From positions 1 to 16,544 of the forward strand of contig JALSIU010000206.1 of NCBI GenBank assembly GCA_026989715.1: DNA of 16,544 nucleotides. The letters are read 5' to 3'. A model generated the notes under the pieces. It worked only from the letters and a program-made list of their open reading frames with translations. It was not told the DNA's origin and searched no databases. Below are positions 14,478-16,544 of this stretch, in pieces (positions within the stretch are counted from its first letter, which is position 1; every line of letters starts with the position of its first letter). The translations under genes were made by a program, and so were the position numbers. Source of the DNA: Methylomonas sp. GTDB lineage: Bacteria > Pseudomonadota > Gammaproteobacteria > Methylococcales > Methylomonadaceae.

Positions 14478-16211
14478 ATGACCACCGAAGTATCAACACT
14501 TCCAAAATTTTCAGAATTAAATCTTATAGAACCACTCTTAAAAGGGCTTGATGAAGTAGGCTACGAAACGCCATCCCCTATTCAAGCACAAATGATTCCA
14601 CTTGTACTCGCAGGCAAAGATGTACTCGGCCAAGCACAAACAGGTACAGGAAAAACGGCTGCCTTTGCTTTACCCTTATTGTCTAAAATAGATTTATCGC
14701 AAAAAGACCCACAAGTTCTCGTTTTGGCGCCCACGCGTGAATTGGCCATTCAAGTTGCCGAAGCGTTTCAAAAATACGCAAAATACATAAAAGGTTTTCA
14801 TGTTGCACCTATTTATGGCGGACAGGATTATTCCGGACAATTACGCATGTTGCGCCGTGGTGCGCATGTCGTAGTCGGAACGCCTGGCCGAGTTATGGAT
14901 CATATGCGTAAAGGAACCTTAAAACTAAACAATTTAAACTGCTTAGTATTAGATGAGGCAGATGAAATGTTACGCATGGGCTTTATTGATGATGTTGAGT
15001 GGGTACTCGAACAACTGCCGGAAGATAGTCAACGCGCTTTATTTTCTGCAACAATGCCCACTGCTATCCGTCGTATTGCTAATAATTATTTGCGTGACCC
15101 TGAGCATGTGACCATCAAAGTCAAAACAACGACTGCTGAAACCATTCGTCAGCGTTACTGGACAGTCAGTGGAATGCATAAGCTTGATGCCTTAACGCGC
15201 ATTTTAGAGGCCGAAACATTTGATGGCATGATTATTTTTGTGCGCACTAAGAATGCGACCATCGAATTGGCAGAAAAGTTAGAAGCGCGTGGTTTTTCAG
15301 CTGCCGCCATTAATGGCGACTTGGCACAAAACCAGCGTGAAAAAACCATTCAAAAATTAAAAAATGGTAAGCTAGATATTCTTATTGCAACTGATGTGGC
15401 CGCGCGTGGTTTAGATGTACAGCGCATCAGTCATGTTATTAACTATGATATCCCTTACGATACCGAAGCCTATGTGCATCGTATCGGCCGTACTGGTCGA
15501 GCAGGGCGAGCCGGTGATGCCATTTTATTTGTTGCACCTCGTGAAAAACGTATGTTGCATGCGATTGAACGTGCGACTAAGCAACGCATAGACTTGATGG
15601 AAATGCCATCAACTGAAGTCATTAATGATAAACGCGTTAGTCGTTTTAAACAAAAAATTACCGATACGTTGGCAACAGAAGAGCTTGAATTTTATAATAA
15701 AATCATTGCACAATATGAAACGGAGCATGATATCCCTGCAATAGAAATTGCGGCGGCCTTAGCTAAATTAGTACAAGGCGACGAGCCGTTACTATTGAAA
15801 AAACCTGCTAAAGTTAAAGAGCGTTCTGAGCGCGGGCGTGATCGTAATGACCGCGATAGAAAACGCAAAAGTGCGCCTTCAGGTGGTGATATGGAGCGTT
15901 TTCGTATTGAAGTCGGTAAAGAGCATGGTGCAAAACCGGGGAATATCGTTGGTGCCATTGCCAATGAAGCCGGTTTAGATGGTAAAGCCATTGGTCAAAT
16001 TGATATGCACGGTACTTTTAGTATTGTTGATTTACCCAAAGGGATGCCAAAAGAAGTATTGCAAGAATTACAGAATACTCGCGTTGCAGGACAGCAGTTA
16101 CGTATGACCGCTGTACAGGAAGGTGATAATAACCCGCCACGTCAAGAAAAATCCTCTACACGTCGTGGAAAGCCGAATAAAAAACCGCGTAGAAGTTCAC
16201 GTAATAAATAG
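14478..16211 (+). CDS. deaD: ATP-dependent DEAD-box RNA helicase DeaD/CsdA
   Basis: The 577-residue protein has every helicase motif in order: Q motif GYETPSPIQ (28-36), motif I AQTGTGKT (53-60), Ia APTRELA (84-90), Ib TPGR (135-138), II DEAD (159-162), III SAT (190-192), IV IIFVRTK (252-258), V ATDVAARGLD (304-313) and VI HRIGRTGRAGR (334-344). A basic linker (about 443-466) leads to a DbpA-type RNA-binding domain (FRIEVGKEHGAKPGNIVGAI start, 475-546) and a Lys/Arg-rich tail to the end. This layout matches DeaD/CsdA, which unwinds RNA in ribosome assembly, translation and mRNA decay, especially in the cold. It is slightly shorter than the E. coli protein, mostly in the tail. AGGA seven bases before the ATG supports the start. 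A 129-base leader separates it from the ankyrin gene, so it probably has its own promoter. Confidence 0.96.
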   Translation: MTTEVSTLPKFSELNLIEPLLKGLDEVGYETPSPIQAQMIPLVLAGKDVLGQAQTGTGKTAAFALPLLSKIDLSQKDPQVLVLAPTRELAIQVAEAFQKYAKYIKGFHVAPIYGGQDYSGQLRMLRRGAHVVVGTPGRVMDHMRKGTLKLNNLNCLVLDEADEMLRMGFIDDVEWVLEQLPEDSQRALFSATMPTAIRRIANNYLRDPEHVTIKVKTTTAETIRQRYWTVSGMHKLDALTRILEAETFDGMIIFVRTKNATIELAEKLEARGFSAAAINGDLAQNQREKTIQKLKNGKLDILIATDVAARGLDVQRISHVINYDIPYDTEAYVHRIGRTGRAGRAGDAILFVAPREKRMLHAIERATKQRIDLMEMPSTEVINDKRVSRFKQKITDTLATEELEFYNKIIAQYETEHDIPAIEIAAALAKLVQGDEPLLLKKPAKVKERSERGRDRNDRDRKRKSAPSGGDMERFRIEVGKEHGAKPGNIVGAIANEAGLDGKAIGQIDMHGTFSIVDLPKGMPKEVLQELQNTRVAGQQLRMTAVQEGDNNPPRQEKSSTRRGKPNKKPRRSSRNK

Positions 16212-16227
16212 CCGATAGATAGTTCAC

Positions 16228-16244
16228 ACTTTTTAAGAAAAAGT
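16228..16244. terminator. Weak hairpin after deaD, possible terminator
   Basis: ACTTTTT-aag-AAAAAGT is a perfect 7-bp inverted repeat starting 17 bases after the deaD stop. It has only one G-C pair and is followed by mixed AT sequence, so it is a weak candidate; nothing better lies downstream on this strand. Confidence 0.25.
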
Positions 16245-16257
16245 TAAGCATTTATTT

Positions 16258-16317
16258 AACCCCATTTGTTTTAATATGCCTAAATAATTTAAATAACGGG
16301 TAGTAAATAATGGGGTT
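16258..16317. repeat. Inverted repeat AACCCCATT ... AATGGGGTT, 60 bp overall
   Basis: Nine-base perfect arms at 16258-16266 and 16309-16317 enclose a 42-base AT-rich loop. TTTA occurs across the left boundary (16255-16258) and again at the right (16316-16319), which could be a short target duplication or chance. The element could be a long-loop hairpin, an operator pair or a tiny inverted-repeat mobile element. Together with the flanking 16212-16427 it forms a stretch of about 215 bases with no gene that I can support. Confidence 0.35.
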
Positions 16318-16427
16318 TATAAGGCTTTATCAGTAAATTTCATCCCCTCTATTACATCAGCCAGAAGCTTAAATGTCTGTTTTTACCGCAATGCAACGAC
16401 ATTAAAGAAGAGCAGAGGGCTACCAAC

Positions 16428-16544
16428 TTAAGACGGGACACCCAGCAATTTCAGTGGGTTAGAAATGACTCGCTCTCGTCCCTTTCGGGGCAATGGTAAT
16501 TCGCCCATTTCATCTAATAGCCATGAAAATAAATCTGGAAACTC
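16428..16544 (-). CDS. C-terminal 38 residues of an unrecognised protein (5' end beyond window)
   Basis: On the minus strand the frame is open from the right edge to a TAA at 16428-16430. The visible protein is E-F-P-D-L-F-S-W-L-L-D-E-M-G then ELPLPRKGRERVISNPLKLLG and V-P-S at the end. The basic, proline-containing tail is protein-like, but I do not recognise the family. A transposase or another mobile-element protein is possible given the inverted repeats nearby, with no motif to prove it. It would converge with deaD. The openness over 38 codons is modest evidence, so this could also be chance. Confidence 0.4.
   Translation of the reverse strand, partial: EFPDLFSWLLDEMGELPLPRKGRERVISNPLKLLGVPS

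Overview
The window reads as a stretch of chromosome from a gammaproteobacterium of low-to-moderate GC. The evidence is an overlapping pyrB-pyrC' pair with a non-catalytic PyrC, a PilS-PilR two-component pair, a close YbiT orthologue, and a DeaD/CsdA helicase with a DbpA-type C-terminal domain. A closer placement cannot be made from the sequence alone. I see no tRNA, rRNA, CRISPR array or complete insertion sequence.

Layout. (1) 2-1491, rightward: the 3' end of pyrB (aspartate carbamoyltransferase) overlaps by one base a pyrC-like gene whose product lacks most metal ligands of dihydroorotase. (2) 1638-4405, rightward: a tightly packed trio of a NodU/CmcH-type O-carbamoyltransferase, a small lipoprotein cytochrome c, and a LOG-type (TIGR00730) nucleotide hydrolase. 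(3) 4492-7119: a large UPF0182 membrane protein. (4) 7244-8200: a 318-residue protein that would usually be called hypothetical. It carries, in order, the lysine pair, the Asp-x-Asp motif and the His-Gly motif of the CyaA / edema factor / ExoY class II nucleotidyl cyclases. (5) 8346-9935: ybiT (ABC-F), convergent with a YdcF/ElyC/SanA-like membrane protein on the minus strand (9942-10706). (6) 10850-14348: pilS, pilR and a secreted ankyrin-repeat protein, joined by two 4-base overlaps. (7) 14478-16211: deaD, preceded by a leader with a good hairpin just upstream of its ribosome binding site. (8) 16212-16544: AT-rich DNA with two inverted repeats, then the 3' end of an unrecognised minus-strand gene.

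How the genes work together. PyrB and PyrC' probably form one aspartate carbamoyltransferase holoenzyme, so a true dihydroorotase should lie elsewhere. PilS and PilR should control type IV pilus genes through sigma-54, and the coupled ankyrin protein may be an accessory of that signalling. The carbamoyltransferase, cytochrome and LOG genes look co-transcribed but have no obvious common pathway. The most notable item is the stand-alone cyclase-like protein, which has no export signal and no visible toxin-delivery or immunity gene beside it.
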